In this document: one piece after another, positions 11,304-23,190 of the stretch
How positions within the stretch are numbered: the stretch's first letter is position 1
How the letters are laid out: each line of letters starts with the position of its first letter
Origin: Myrica gale
Taxonomy: Eukaryota; Streptophyta; Magnoliopsida; Fagales; Myricaceae
Length of the DNA stretch: 64,000 bases
Direction: 5' to 3'
NCBI GenBank assembly: GCA_963930655.1
Contig: OZ005601.1
Location: forward strand, 11,776,001-11,840,000
Program-made: the position numbers and the translations under genes
The notes under the pieces: generated by a model
Told to the model about the DNA's origin: nothing
Databases searched by the model: none
Seen by the model: only the letters and a program-made list of their open reading frames with translations

Positions 11304-11370
11304 ACGTACAGTTGAATTTGACCATATTGTTTATTAAAGTTTCTAAGAAGTTATGATACAAGAAACTATA

Positions 11371-11899
11371 TGTTGAGCACAAAACAAAAATAACAAACAC
11401 AAGGAGACCAAAATTTAACGTGGTTCGGCAATATGCCTACGTCCACAGAGGAGAGAAACTTTGATTTCAACAAACCAAATTTTACAACTCTCAACTCTCA
11501 ACTCTCACGACAGCAATTTTCTCCACTCTCTCAACTCCCTCACTGCAATTCGCACCTCTCACACACAGGTGCTCTTTCACTGAGAGTCACATGAAACTCA
11601 CTTACAAGAGCTCGTATTTATAGAGCAAAACTATCGAGAATGAGGAAACAATCTTCAAGATTTGCGGCTTGCAAATCTTCTCTCTTCGGTGCAATTAAAT
11701 CCCTGTCGATGCAGCTGAAACCAAGCGTGAAGGCTAGCTTGATTTGCGGCTCACAAATCTTGACATTTGTGGCAGCCGCAAATCAAGACTTTTGGGGGCA
11801 TGGACTTCTCGCCAACACTATAGTCATTCCAATGCTATGGTTCCTGGATATAATATGGGGTAAATCATTTTGTTAACATTGCTAATAATTATTGCAACA
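11371..11899. mobile_element. Ty1-copia-like LTR fragment or solo LTR
   Basis: It begins TGTTGAGCAC and contains AATTTAACGTGGTTCGGCAA followed by CCTACGTCCAC, a sequence typical of one widespread class of plant copia LTRs. A possible end is ...TTGCAACA at 11899, which would pair TGTTG with CAACA. No 5-bp TSD is evident (CTATA against GACAT). It lies just outside the right MULE boundary. Confidence 0.45.
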
Positions 11900-12063
11900 G
11901 ACATAACTCATATGCAAGACATACCTGTACACGGCACCAATCCAGTTAATGTATCAGCTCTCCGACAACATTCTGGGCATTCAGACCATTTCAACTCAAT
12001 AAACACTCACCAAATTCTGGAAAGCAAACTAAATGGTAAAATGAACTGAATATAGCATTCAAC

Positions 12064-12114
12064 TAATTGTGGAAACACCACTGAGCGTTAGCTCAAGTGG
12101 TACCTCCTCCTTAC

Positions 12115-12146
<32 letters not shown>

Positions 12147-12247
12147 ACCTCCTCCCCTTAGGGAGGGTAAGTTCCGGGGGTCAAATCCCCCTTCCCGCTG
12201 GCTCTGCCTGCTATCCATTGACTTAAAAAAAATTAATTGTGGAAACA
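12064..12247 (+). mobile_element. tRNA-derived SINE with 14-bp TSD
   Basis: The direct repeat TAATTGTGGAAACA at 12064-12077 and 12234-12247 flanks a 156-bp body. The body has an A-box-like TTAGCTCAAGTGG near 12088 and a B-box-like GGGTCAAATCCCC near 12178, and ends in an A-rich tail. These are the RNA polymerase III promoter boxes of a tRNA-derived SINE. An odd A-tract of about 28 bases lies between the two boxes, with CCTCCTCC duplicated on either side of it. Confidence 0.85.
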
Positions 12248-13380
12248 AAAGGTTAATATGAATTACTTTACTAAAAGAAGTAGAGAGAGAGAGAGTTGAA
12301 GGAAGTCCGCACTTCCCTCGTTCGGTCAGAAGAAAGGAAAAAACAAACAAAAAGGAAGTCGTCGCACTTGCCTCTGGTGAAATGAGAGAAGCAAAGCTCT
12401 CATTTTCCAAAATAACGACAGCCGGAAAGCATGTAGCGAACGAAAGAGTCAACAACGAAACGCCGAAATGATCAGAACAGACCAACGGCCGATTTTGTCA
12501 AATATTTCTGCTGGTAGAACCGTCAGAATTAAAGCAAGGAATTAATGGTGACTGAAAAATCCTTTCAAGAGAATATGTGTTGTGGAAATTAATGGACTTG
12601 CCATGCTTTCAGCCAGACCGACCGTTTTGACCGCTGAAGCAATTGCCGTGTCCTCAGCACTTCTTCCCCAACCCGGAAAGTTTATGGCTACTTGTAGACA
12701 GGAACGTCTTTGATTTTATTAAGGGAAAATTACCATTCTAAACTAGCATCACTTTGACAATTTACCTGACCAGGGCCGGCTTAAACTAAATGCGGTTAAT
12801 ATATAATATTTAAAATTATCTAAACCGCGTAGATTTCGCGTCTATGATCAGTACCATTGTCATTGATGGGATGAGATCCACACGGAGTGTCATTTTCTCT
12901 CCTCGATTGCACTCTCTGCAATACTCTAGATATTTCGGAGGAGCCGGATCTACCCACCTTACGGGAAATAGAAAATGCATGGAACAATATTGCCAGCTAC
13001 TGTGGTGACGTCATGGAAAGGTATTTTGGCAACGGCGAAGTAGAAAAGTCTACCACTCCGTCGATCAAACATTTATAATTATGATAATTAACTCCCGCGT
13101 GCCAAACGCGTAGTGCTCTTGCAGCTTGTTTCCAGATAGTAATATATAATTCGGAGAGATAAACATAATAGATAGGATATAACTCGAAAGACCGAATTAA
13201 TGACAATGGGAAATAGGCAAGTAAATAGAATACTTGAAATATTTTGAGTTCACGGGAAAGTATAGAGAAAGACAAGAAACATCAATTACATGATTATGTT
13301 TTTATTCAAGGCGTTATCGCCGTTTGAATATCAGGGGCAAAATGGGCAATTGAGTCACGTATACTGCGTGTGCTAGACAT
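12248..13380. other. intergenic DNA without a supported gene
   Basis: It contains short open frames only. Exon-like fragments around 12890-13075 are interrupted and unrecognised. Confidence 0.35.
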
Positions 13381-13660
13381 TTTTATTCATTTTGATGGCG
13401 AAATTAACCAGGAGTGTATATCGACAGGACCATGTCTAAAAAATAAAAAGAGGTGTAAAGTTTCAAACTCTTTAAACTCAGTGAGTGCAAAGTGTAATTA
13501 ACTATTTTTTATTATAACTTTTTTATTCATTTTGATGGCGAAATTAACCAGGAGTGCAAATCGACTGGACCATATATAAAAAATAAAAGAAGGTGTAAAG
13601 TGTGAAACTCTTTAAACTAAGTGAATGCAAAGTGTAATTAACCATTTTTTATTACAACTT
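13381..13660. repeat. 140-bp tandem duplication
   Basis: Two adjacent copies start TTTTATTCATTTTGATGGCG at 13381 and 13521. Both run through GAAATTAACCAGGAGTG and AACTCTTTAAACT. They differ at scattered positions, so the duplication is not recent. Confidence 0.85.
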
Positions 13661-13915
13661 TGACAAATGATAATGTTAATAAGTTGTCTTGTTGGTTGCA
13701 GACTTTTAGTGGAATGATTGTCCGAGATCCTATGAAAGGTAATATTGACGTGGATGCAATTTTCAATCGTACCAGACAGAGATGTAGAAGAACCTGTTGA
13801 TCACCTTCGACCATCTTCAAGCTCAAAAAGTTTTCCGAGAACAGCAAGACTACATTAAAATGCTCACATTTTTTATTATGTATGTTATTTTAATTTTTAG
13901 AATGTATTGATAATT

Positions 13916-14471
13916 GATGTAAATAGGAATGTTCAATGAAGTGACAAAGCCAACTCGAACCGACATTCAGAACCGAACAGAACGAAATCGGGTCAGCCTT
14001 CCGAACTTTCGGGTAGGGTGGCAGAATAAAATAATTTTTTTCGTAATCTCGGGTCGAGTGTCGGAATAGGCAAGAAATTTTTGAAGTGTTCCGGCATGAC
14101 CTGTGAAATATATAAATAATATGTATATATATATGTGTCTCAAAACTACGTCGTTTTGATACACATTTTAACACAAAAATTAGGTAAAATATGCTAAAAG
14201 TAAGTTGAGCCGAATGAAATAGCCCTTACATTGGGCTGACAATTGGCATACCACATAAAAACTGGGTAAAATGGGCTAAAATTAATTGGGTCGAATGAAA
14301 TAGTTCTTAAATTAGCTTTAAAAATGATTTTGGTCTTTTCGGCCCATTCCGAATTTCGACCTGTTATTTTGACCCGTTTTCGCCCGAAATTCCCTCTTCA
14401 TCCGGCTTGGGTAGGAAGACTTTTTTCTCTTTCATTTTTACACGGGTCGGGTTTACAACCCTAGATGTAAA
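13916..14471. mobile_element. hAT-type non-autonomous element with 8-bp TSD
   Basis: The 8-bp direct repeat GATGTAAA at 13916-13923 and 14464-14471 flanks 13924-14463. The termini begin TAGGAATGTTCAA on the left and TAGGGTTGTAAACC read from the right. The 8-bp TSD and the TAGG(G)TTGT-like ends are those of hAT MITEs, also seen at 23433-23808 in this window. The interior has no coding capacity. Confidence 0.7.
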
Positions 14472-15324
14472 GCTATATTGTATTTTTGTATTATTTTTTA
14501 AGTAATTCAATATTTTCTTCCATGATGGTTTTAATTTTAATTTTATTATTCTAAATAAACACCTTGGACATTTTGATGGTTACAAATTTGGGTATAAGAG
14601 TCGGTAAAAAAGTGAAGTGAAAGAATATTTGAATGAATATTATAATAAAAAAGAATAATTTAATAAAGAGAGATTATTTTGTAATTTTTTTAATCAAACC
14701 CAAAATTTTGAGTGTACTCAAAAACTACCAATTTGTTATCATTAAATAAATCCTTTCATCATCCACAACGCATACGTAGATGATAAATTAACAAATAAAC
14801 CGTTTGATCATCTGTTAAATTGGTGTTCCATCATCTAATTTGAACAATTGATTGTCTATTTTAGACGATCATCTATAAAATTGACGGAGACCGTGACAAA
14901 AAAAATCATAATTAAATCTTTTAGCGAAAAATATTGACTTTTTGGTGAAAAAAAACTAGGTCACCAAAAGTCAAATCAAAATTTTGACAGTCTTTCTTCC
15001 CACCCTAAGAGAATTACGTGCTTAAAGCCGCGCAAACCCTATTAACTTTTACTTAGAGAAAAAAACCCTGTTAACTTTTAAATAACTATTGGGCCTTGGG
15101 GCATTATATACGTTGCTGGGGGTAATTTTTGCATTTTTTTTTTCATGTCGCAAAACTTTTGCAAGGGTCCCAACTCATTTTTTACGGTTTCGTGTTTATT
15201 AGACAATTATTTAGTTAGAAGGGGTAAAACATCACTTTTAGCCTCTAAACTTCATTAAAATGTCAAGACAAGTTCCAAACTAATAAACTTATCACATTTA
15301 ACTCTAAAATTATCAAAATGCATT
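14472..15324. other. AT-rich intergenic DNA
   Basis: No gene is seen. A few short inverted segments with ATGATGAAA/TCATC motifs occur around 14740-14880. Confidence 0.35.
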
Positions 15325-16306
15325 AATCACTACAAAAAAGGGGATACAACAGCGATCGAAAACAGCTGGCAAAAGCCTAAAAAACGCCTCTAAACTTTTA
15401 TCGGCAGTTTTTTACGTGAGTTTTTCGATCGCTGTATTTTCTCCGTCGAGGAATATCTTCAACAACGCTTTTCATAAACAATGGTGATTCCCTACCTTTT
15501 AACAGCGGTCACTTAGCGACGTTTTTAAACCGCTAGTAATGCCCCAGCTTACAACAACAGTTTTTTAGTGGGGTTTTAAAAAAGCGTTGGCGTTTCCCCA
15601 CTTATAGCATCAATTTTTTAACAACGTTTTTAAAAATGCTGGCGTTTCCTCTCTTATAGCAGCGATTTTTTAGCAACGTTTGTATAAAATGATGGCGTTT
15701 GTCCTGATTTACAGCAATGTTTTTGTAGCGGCATTTTTAAAACCGCTGGCATAGGCCAAAAAGAGGGCTATCCACTGCTATAGGCCAAAAAACGCTACTA
15801 TAGGTTTAGCAACATTTTTTTAGAGGCAGTATAATCTGACACTAATTTGAAAGTCATCTTTAGCGGCGCTTTTTGTGTCCGCCTTTAAAAAAACCGCTGT
15901 TAAAAACTTTGTTGTCTTTTAACAACGATTGTTTAACGGTGGCTACAAAAAGAGTTGCTGAAATTTACTTATAGCGACGCTTTTTGTGACCGTCGTTAAA
16001 AAGATCGTTGTTAAAAACTTCGTTGTCTTTTAACATCGGTTTTTTAACGGTGGTCACAAAAAACGCTGCTAAAATTCACCTATAGCGGCGCGTTTTGTGA
16101 CCGCCGTTAAAAAATCGTTGTTAAAAGACAACAAGATTTTAACAGCTGTCTTTTTAACGGCGGACACAAAAAGCGTCGTGATAGGTGACTTTCAGCAAAG
16201 CGTTTTGTGACAGCTGTTAAAAGCGGTCAACAAAAGCGCCATTATAGGTGACTTTCAGCGGCGTTTTTCGTGACCGCCGTTAAAATCCAATTTTTTTGTA
16301 GTGAAT
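15325..16306. mobile_element. non-autonomous CACTA element, 976 bp, with 3-bp TSD
   Basis: The left end CACTACAAAAAAG (from 15328) and right end TTTTTTTGTAGTG (to 16303) are inverted CACTA termini, flanked by the 3-bp duplication AAT. The interior is a dense array of subterminal units such as AACAGCGAT, AACGCTGGC, ACCGCCGTTAAAA and AGCGGCG in both orientations, with no open reading frame. This is a deletion derivative or MITE mobilised by an En/Spm-type transposase elsewhere. Confidence 0.92.
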
Positions 16307-17655
16307 ATTCGCAATGTCATAAGATCCAACGATTAAATATATGCAGCTACGTGGCACAATATTGCACAATATTGATAGTTGATCTTATATCAGGGGCGAA
16401 TACTAATAAATTTTGATAGTTCGGGTCAAAATGTGATGTTTTTGATAATTTAGACATGTTTTTGACATCTTGATATAAGTTTTACTGGCTAAAGCTAAGA
16501 CTTAAAAAAAAGGTTAAGCCCAACAACTCTCCTGATTATCGAATATAAAGCTCAGTACTTTTTGTGCACTTTTTCTTTCTTTCTAAGCTACTTGTTTGTT
16601 ACTTAGTATACATAGTCGAAACTCTTTAATTTTTTGCCAATTAAAAAATAACTCTTATTTTTCGGTTGGGTACCATGCAACAATTTAAATTTTAAAAATA
16701 AAAAACTAAAAGAACTAATGGTTGCTGTAACGGATGAAAAAACCGGAGTCATACGAGTTATTAGGGAGAATTTTTTGATAATTAAAAAGCGCTCTTTAAT
16801 TTTTCAGCCGAGTAGCACGATTTTATCACCCTATCAAATCATTTTTTTATTATAATATCCATTTAAATCTTATCTCTTCATTTTTCACCAACTCCTACGA
16901 ACTATTTTTACTTTTTTACCGACTTTCATCAATTATCGTTACCTTTTCACCAACTATCATACCTAAAATTTTAATCACCCAAAATTTTGGCACTCAAACA
17001 TAAATTCGTAATAATTTTACTTTCCAAACATCAAGAAATCAAAAAGTTGGGGAAAATTTGTAACCTACCAAAAAACAATGGTTGCATATTTAATTGGATG
17101 TACTGAAAGAATGGTTTTATTATTAGTCCCATAAATGTCTTGCTTGTCGCACAACTACTCAAAATTAAAGTATAAGGTGTTTCCAACTTCAGAATTCAAA
17201 CACAAAAACCAATACATTTTACACAATCTCCAACAACTTTTTAATTTTTTATTAAACATAAATTTTCTCTCTCTATACTTTTTCACATAACTCCAATATT
17301 TTTTTATTAAACAATTACATCAAATCATTTCTCTCTCCACTTTACACAAACACCAATAAAACACTATTCAACATAAAAATTCACAACTTCTCTAAAATCC
17401 TACATTTTTTCTCAAAACGAACATCACCCTAGTGGACCAAACTTCCTCTGTTTTTCATATCTTCAGCTAGTGACTTGAATCAGGTTGGTCACATCAGCCC
17501 TAATATCCATATGGACCAGGACTTTTGGGTTGCTCGCATGTTCCCGTAAGCCACTGCCTCACTGGGGGAGATTTTATCATTCTCAAAACTTGCTATATTT
17601 AATATTTATCGTGGCCACATCCCCTCCCTCCAGATAATTGAGCGAGCCACGGGAG
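16307..17655. other. AT-rich intergenic DNA
   Basis: I see no gene. Poly-A/T stretches and short repeats dominate. Confidence 0.4.
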
Positions 17656-17884
17656 AATGGATTCCCTCCAAAGGGGAATCCATCCGGATGACCGAATGGA
17701 GGGAATCCGGCCCTCCATTCGGTCATCCAAGGGTCAGCAACCAGCTGGCCTGTGGGTCCCGCCCGGGACCCACATTCTGCCCGAACAGGGGTCAGCTGGT
17801 TGCTGACCCTTGGATGACCGAATGGAGGGCCGGATTCCCTCCATTCGGTCATCCGGATGGATTCCCCTTTGGAGGGAATCCATT
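17656..17884. repeat. perfect 92-bp inverted repeat with nested hairpins (foldback)
   Basis: The arms 17656-17747 and 17793-17884 are exact reverse complements over 92 bp. They enclose a 45-bp loop that holds its own 10-bp palindrome (TGTGGGTCCC/GGGACCCACA). Each arm contains a further 18-bp hairpin, GGATGACCGAATGGAGGG and its complement around a 7-base loop (17686-17728, 17812-17854), and short ATGGATTCC/GGAATCCAT palindromes. RNA from either strand would fold into a long duplex. The open frames through it are by-products of the symmetry. Confidence 0.95.
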
Positions 17885-20860
17885 TCCGATTTAAACAGCC
17901 TAATTGAATTTGAGTAGGTGACTTTCAGTACGCGAGCCATTCAAGCTTTCAACTATCAACAATGGTTGGAACAGAACAAGAGGAAACTGAAGGAAGCCCA
18001 ATTACACAACCATTGTCTATTTTTAATCCCTAACGTGACATTAAGGCCGCACCAGGGGCCACGCCAGACCATGTGACAGTGGGTGCTCAAGTACGAAGGA
18101 GATTTGGTGAAGTTTCAGGAATTGAAGCATATAGAAATCTCGGGTTGAACTTGCTGAAAAGTAGTGCAGAATTCTAAGGATGAGTTATCTTGTTTAGGCA
18201 CCCACTGCCAAAAAAGACTGTATAGGGCCAAAATTACTTGCTTAGGCAAACATTCATTAGTAATTATAAGATCTTAAAATTAGAAAACAAACGATAATTT
18301 CAGCCACCAACCTAGCCAGCTAAACTATGGTACAAGTTGTTCTATCTCCTGTTCTAGCTAGGAATAAGAAACTTTGCCATTTATAAGTCTTCTTGCTTCC
18401 AAACTTACACACACACATATATATATTAATACATATATTGTTTATTTTGGCTAAGAGAATCACTTCATTATACTTCCTCTTAAAGCATGAACATAACTTT
18501 TTGCCTCTCTAAGCTACCAAAGTAATCTCAAACAGAAACGGATCGAGTTCTAACCAGTTACTACTTTTACCGCATTAAACTTCAAACTTTCAAAATATAT
18601 CAATTTAAACTCTAAAATAAAATCCGACCGTCAACTTTCACCAATAATTAATAACTTAGTCAAACTGTCAAATGTTGTCGAAGTTAGAAAATGGGCTTGA
18701 AAAATGGTGTTCGATTTATTTTGGTTTTCCTTTCAACTTTTACAAAATCAACCACGCGGGCCCATAGGCTATTACTTTTTTCTTGGGGCCACCCAAATAT
18801 AAGAAAGATAGCTTCTCCATTGGTCGTATGACAAAATGTAAGGACCTTATTAAAATTCTCTCTTTTTTGGGCAATTGTTGCAAAATTTCAAGAGTTAGCT
18901 TTTTTGGGGCACGTTAGATATCATCCATTAGCTAATTAGGAATCAATATTAATTGTGAATCTCTATCTGAAACGATTTATGGTTGACGTATTTTATGAAA
19001 AGGGACGCATGCATGATTGGTTTTATACAGTTAACGTATAGTTGTGTCACTGAACGAACAATTAAACCTGCTAGCTGTTTGATTCTCAGGAAAGACATTT
19101 CCGGCATCCTCGCGTGCTCAATTTCCATCAACTTTGGTAGGAAAGCTAATAGTGAATTAACTGTAGTTCAACACACTTGCGAGTGATGCTTCAGTATTGA
19201 AGTTTCTTCTCGGCCTCTTTCTGAATTCATAGAGATATTGAAACGAATTCAAGCATCTATTTAACTGGTCTGCGAGCTGCCTACATTAGTCGCTCCAGAA
19301 ACCTAATATTCCAGTGAATAATATATATATATATATATATATATATTCTAGCAAACACCAAATCTCGAACAAGTCTGAGAAGACAGTAGAGGAAGAAATA
19401 TATAACTTTTTGGAATCCCATTGATAGATTGCAAAAGAAAGCTTAATTAATTAATCTCAAATATTGCATGGGTTCTTGTTCTTTTTCCTTCTTTTGTAGA
19501 GGAAGAAAAAGATGAACTCGAGAGTGATTGATGCAAATATATTTCTTGGTATGTAATAAGATCCTTGGTGGTTTACAAAACCGTGTGCTCTTTATTGGTC
19601 ACCACGCGTGAGAAGCACAGCAATTTGACAATTTGTCGGAGATTTAGCATTTAAATTATACTTAAAGATCAGTTTGCTACAGATAGTTAAGCAAAAATGT
19701 TAGTTTTTGTTTGGCAAGGTTATTTAATTAGGAGTACTTTGACAAAGAAATTATTTTATTATTTTTAATTTTGATCAAATGGCTTTACTAGAAACCGAAA
19801 TAAAATACTTAATCGAAAAAACCCCCCAAAAATATTATTTTTATTCCTAATCTTCAAATTAAAGTACATCACTATCTCCTTTGATGCCACTTGTTTTATA
19901 TTTAAATCTATCTTCTTCAGAAATATATGTTCTTCAGAAAATGTGTAAAGCCAGCCATTAGACATGATGAGAACTGAGAGTGATGGGCTAAAGAAGCAAG
20001 TAGGCATCTATTTAAGCATGATTAATGGGTACTGTCTCGAGCGCCGGTGTGCCTGAGGTTTTCCAGCCTAATGTTACACAACTTGGACAAAGACAAGGCA
20101 GAGCTTTAGTATATACTTTTTTTTATTGTGTTTGTTTTCTAATCTAAAAATGTGGGATTCACAAAGTTTCCTTCTTTTTAATTAATTGTTCTATTTTTCT
20201 CTGTTTCTGGCCAAAGGAATGCAGACATGCATGCAGCTGTACGACTTTTTTTTTTGTCCATTTTTCTACTTGCAATAGGCAAATGATGAGAGATAGATAA
20301 AAAAATCACTGATCTCTATAGTGTAAGCCATGTTCATTGCCCTCTATTAATGCTGAAGCTTAATTAACTAATTAGTCACTGATCTCTTATTAACAGTTAA
20401 TTCTTGTACCAAAAAGAAAATATTGGTCCCTCGATATTTCTGTGTACTCATGGTTATTTATGCAATAGACCACAATTTTTTCAATTGAGTTTCAATAATT
20501 AGGATTATAAGTTCGCAATACAACATTATTATATATCAACCTCAAACCATCGGCTTTTCATCAATTTAATTAACAGAACATGATTAAAAAGAAAGGTTTT
20601 TTTTCATCCTCCGAGACATGCCTGATTTCAGAAATTCGTACGACTTTAATCTAGAAATTAATTAGTCCGTGATCAGCTTGTCGTATGGTTTGCTCAGATG
20701 ATCATAATCTGACACTGTATATAGTTTGAGCAATATTAACGGGGGCCTATACACGTGAGCTGGTCGCATGTCATATATATTATATTCATGCTTTTAATTT
20801 TGGGGTGATCTTTCTTAATTAGGCTGCAGTTTGAAGTGGCTTAAGATGCACAGCATGAAG
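17885..20860. other. intergenic DNA without a supported gene
   Basis: No reading frame with coding character was found on either strand. It contains the AT microsatellite listed separately and many A/T runs. Confidence 0.4.
19318..19347. repeat. (TA)n microsatellite
   Basis: An uninterrupted run of about fourteen TA dinucleotides. Confidence 0.9.
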
Positions 20861-21605
20861 TAGGGTTGTTCCATGCCACCAGAAAATTTCGATGGCACCG
20901 GCACTGGCACCGGTACCAGGTTCCCGGTATCCGGCCTAACCGGTGCCAATGTAGGTCTCCTATTTTTTGAAAAAACCTGACACCGGTACCGGGAAATCGG
21001 GGGTTTTTTTAGTTTAGTTTCTACTTGATAGTTAGAAAGATAGTTGTATTTTAGTGTGAAATTTCTCTACACATCGAGAGGCATTATTGTATAAATTAAT
21101 TAAAACATATAAATAACTCAATGAGACTCAAATTTCAATCTTTCTTTTAGTAATTGCAGATATGCAAACTATTTGGGTTGGTTGCTTTTTGTACTTTACC
21201 TAAACATTGAGTAGAAACAAATCAAGTTTGTTCGGGGTCTTTGTAGTGACATTACCCAAATATCAACATATAAGATTCTCATCTTGTTGTGATGTTCTTT
21301 AAATTTATTGATTTGAAATTTTATTAGTTTGGACTTTAGGTTCTCATATTATCTTTTAAGATGTTCTTTAATTTTATTGATTTTGGATTTCATTAGTTTA
21401 TATTTTATTGATATGTGATCAATGGACCAAAATAAAAAAGAAAAAAAATTGCATTGGGTCAAGTGCGTAAAATGCTAAAAAATGGCACAATATAAATGTA
21501 GGTTAACCGGAAACCGCCCTCGCTACGGGCCGGTTTTTTACCTTAACGGTGTAGGTGACCAATATTTGAAAACCGGTATAGCACCTACACCGGAGTAGAA
21601 CAACC
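20861..21605. mobile_element. probable hAT-type MITE, degenerate
   Basis: The left end is TAGGGTTGTTCCATGCC. The right end ...GAGTAGAACAACC is complementary to GGTTGTTC. Subterminal parts are rich in ACCGG motifs (CACCGGTACC, ACCGGTGCC). No clear 8-bp TSD survives and there is no coding sequence. Confidence 0.5.
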
Positions 21606-21630
21606 AAAGGAGGACTTTTGGGAAATCTTT

Positions 21631-21976
21631 ACAAACACTAGGGGTGAACACAACCGGACCGAAAAACCGGACCGGATTTGCGGTCTGGTTCGGACCGGAT
21701 AAATCCGGTTATCCGGTCCGGTCCTCCTTTTTAATAAATGAGGTCCGGACCGGACCGCATTTATTAAAAAAAATAAAAATATATTTTTTTATCATTTTTA
21801 ATACAAATTATAAAAATAAAACATTTAATTTTAATCTAAACTAAAACTTAACATTTTTATATACACTTCCCCTTTGAAATTAACCTAAAAAAAATTTATT
21901 TTTTTTAAAAAATAAAAAAATTAAAAAAAAATTAAAACCGGTCGAGCGCATTCCGATTTTTCAACCCTTTAAACAC
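21631..21976. mobile_element. hAT-type MITE rich in CCGGACCGG, old copy
   Basis: It starts TAGGGGTGAACACAACCGGA at 21639 and ends CCGATTTTTCAACCCT near 21968. The interior (TTTAATCTAAACTAAAA, CCGCATTTATTAAAAAAA) is shared with the element at 25142-25495, so the two are one family. The flanks ACAAACAC and TTAAACAC resemble each other at six of eight positions. Confidence 0.6.
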
Positions 21977-23049
21977 CCTCACGTCAGCGTTACAGTTTCA
22001 ATCGCCGAGTCTCTCATTCAACTGGCAGCCATGTGTCCACTACCACCGCCACCCATGAAAGGTACTTGACGTTGCCTTGTCCACTACAATTACCAAACTA
22101 CCCCTGTTTGACTCTCAAAATTTTGACTATCTCAAATATTTGATATAATAAAATAATTTCTCTTTTTTTAAATAATTTTTTTATTGAATTTTTCAAACCT
22201 TTACAAAAAAATTTAGAGTTAAACACCACAATTATGTTAATTAGTAGGATAAAAAGATTTTAAATATTTTATTGAGATTTCTTTAAATTTATTATTCCAA
22301 ACTATTTTGTTAAGACGAAAACCATGGGCGGTTTCTTTCCTGGTTTCCAATCTCTATGGTGGAAAACTAGTTAGTTGTTTTGTCTGATAGATACCCGTCA
22401 AGAATGTAATGCATTTAGGAGCACAAATTGGTCACTAAAAAAACAAATGTACGTATAATCGTTGTTTGTACATTAATTTATTCAATGAAAAGGTAAGAAA
22501 AAATCTCCCGTTTTAGATTATTATATTTTCAGACGGTTTCTTTTCACCCACATCAAAAGGATGAGATCACAAAGTACTCGATCTGAAGCTTAAACAATGG
22601 TTAATGCACGTTATTTTGCCTATCCTAGAAGCTGACATGACATGATCTCATTTCTTTCTTCCCATAATATATTTATTTTTTATGTGATGACATAAACGAA
22701 GCAGCAAAAGTCTAATTTCATTGTTATAATTATTATATTTTATATATAAACACTTATAAAAAAAATTTCTAAGTATTTCCATCTATAATTAATTAGTAAC
22801 ATGCATGCACTGGTACTCTTTCATCAGTTTGTTAGTAAAACTTTAAACGTAATTAGTAAAGTGTTTTCTTCTCGAATAAGGTACATGAGATTTCTTTTTT
22901 CCTAATTGAAGAAGAACTTGGGATATTTTGATTCCCACTTACACGAGAGAAAATGAATTTCAGTTATTCTAAACTTTTTCCTTTAATTTTATTTTACATT
23001 AATTTTATTTTAATTATCATTAAAACTATTAAAATCTTACTTAAGATGA
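21977..23049. other. AT-rich intergenic DNA
   Basis: No gene is seen. The right part leads into the hAT transposase relic at 23050 and may be further decayed transposon sequence. Confidence 0.35.
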
Positions 23050-23190
23050 AGTATGACCCAAGAAAGATTAAATGAATTAGTAATATTATCAATTGAAAAT
23101 GATATATTAATAAATCTAAAATATAACACTTTGATAAATAATTTTGCATTACAAAAAGCTATAAGAATACTTTTAACTAATTTTTATTAA
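23050..23190 (+). pseudogene. relic of a hAT transposase C-terminus (ZMYM1/TTF-like)
   Basis: The frame gives SMTQERLNELVILSIENDIL and then LINNFALQKAIRI before a stop. This matches the end of the hAT dimerisation region in ZMYM1/TTF-type plant transposases, where the pattern is ERLN.LA.LSIE...L....I.DFA..KARR. Nothing upstream is open, so only the last exon tail remains. A related relic lies at about 47350-47420. The downstream sequence TTAAGGCCCCAATTA is also shared between the two. Confidence 0.6.

Larger units (their letters stand above)
2981..11313. mobile_element. complete 8.3 kb Mutator-like element (FAR1-type MULE) with 10-bp TSD
   Basis: The direct repeat ACGTACAGTT occurs at 2981-2990 and 11304-11313. 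It flanks an element from 2991 to 11303. The termini are inverted repeats: GGCGTGGGTTATAGTGTGAG on the left against GGCTCGAGTTACTGTGTGAG read inward from the right. About 36 of the first 50 positions match without gaps. Patchier similarity (ATTAA..TGAG..GACCCG, CCTAGCCTTC) continues for a few hundred bases. An 8-11 bp TSD is the Mutator signature. Inside are a FAR1/FRS-type transposase (+), a GRF zinc-finger protein (-) and a captured glycosyltransferase-like exon (-). The exact TSD keeps the boundaries precise, while the diverged TIRs are usual for FAR1-group MULEs. Confidence 0.9.

Noticed and set aside
12078-12233. A tRNA gene, because A- and B-box sequences are present
   Set aside because: The cloverleaf cannot form with the internal A-tract, and the unit has a poly(A) tail and TSD, so it is a SINE.
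17583-17940. Three overlapping frames containing MTEWRESGPPFGHPRV on both strands
   Set aside because: The same peptide on both strands is produced by the perfect inverted repeat, so it gives no evidence of coding.
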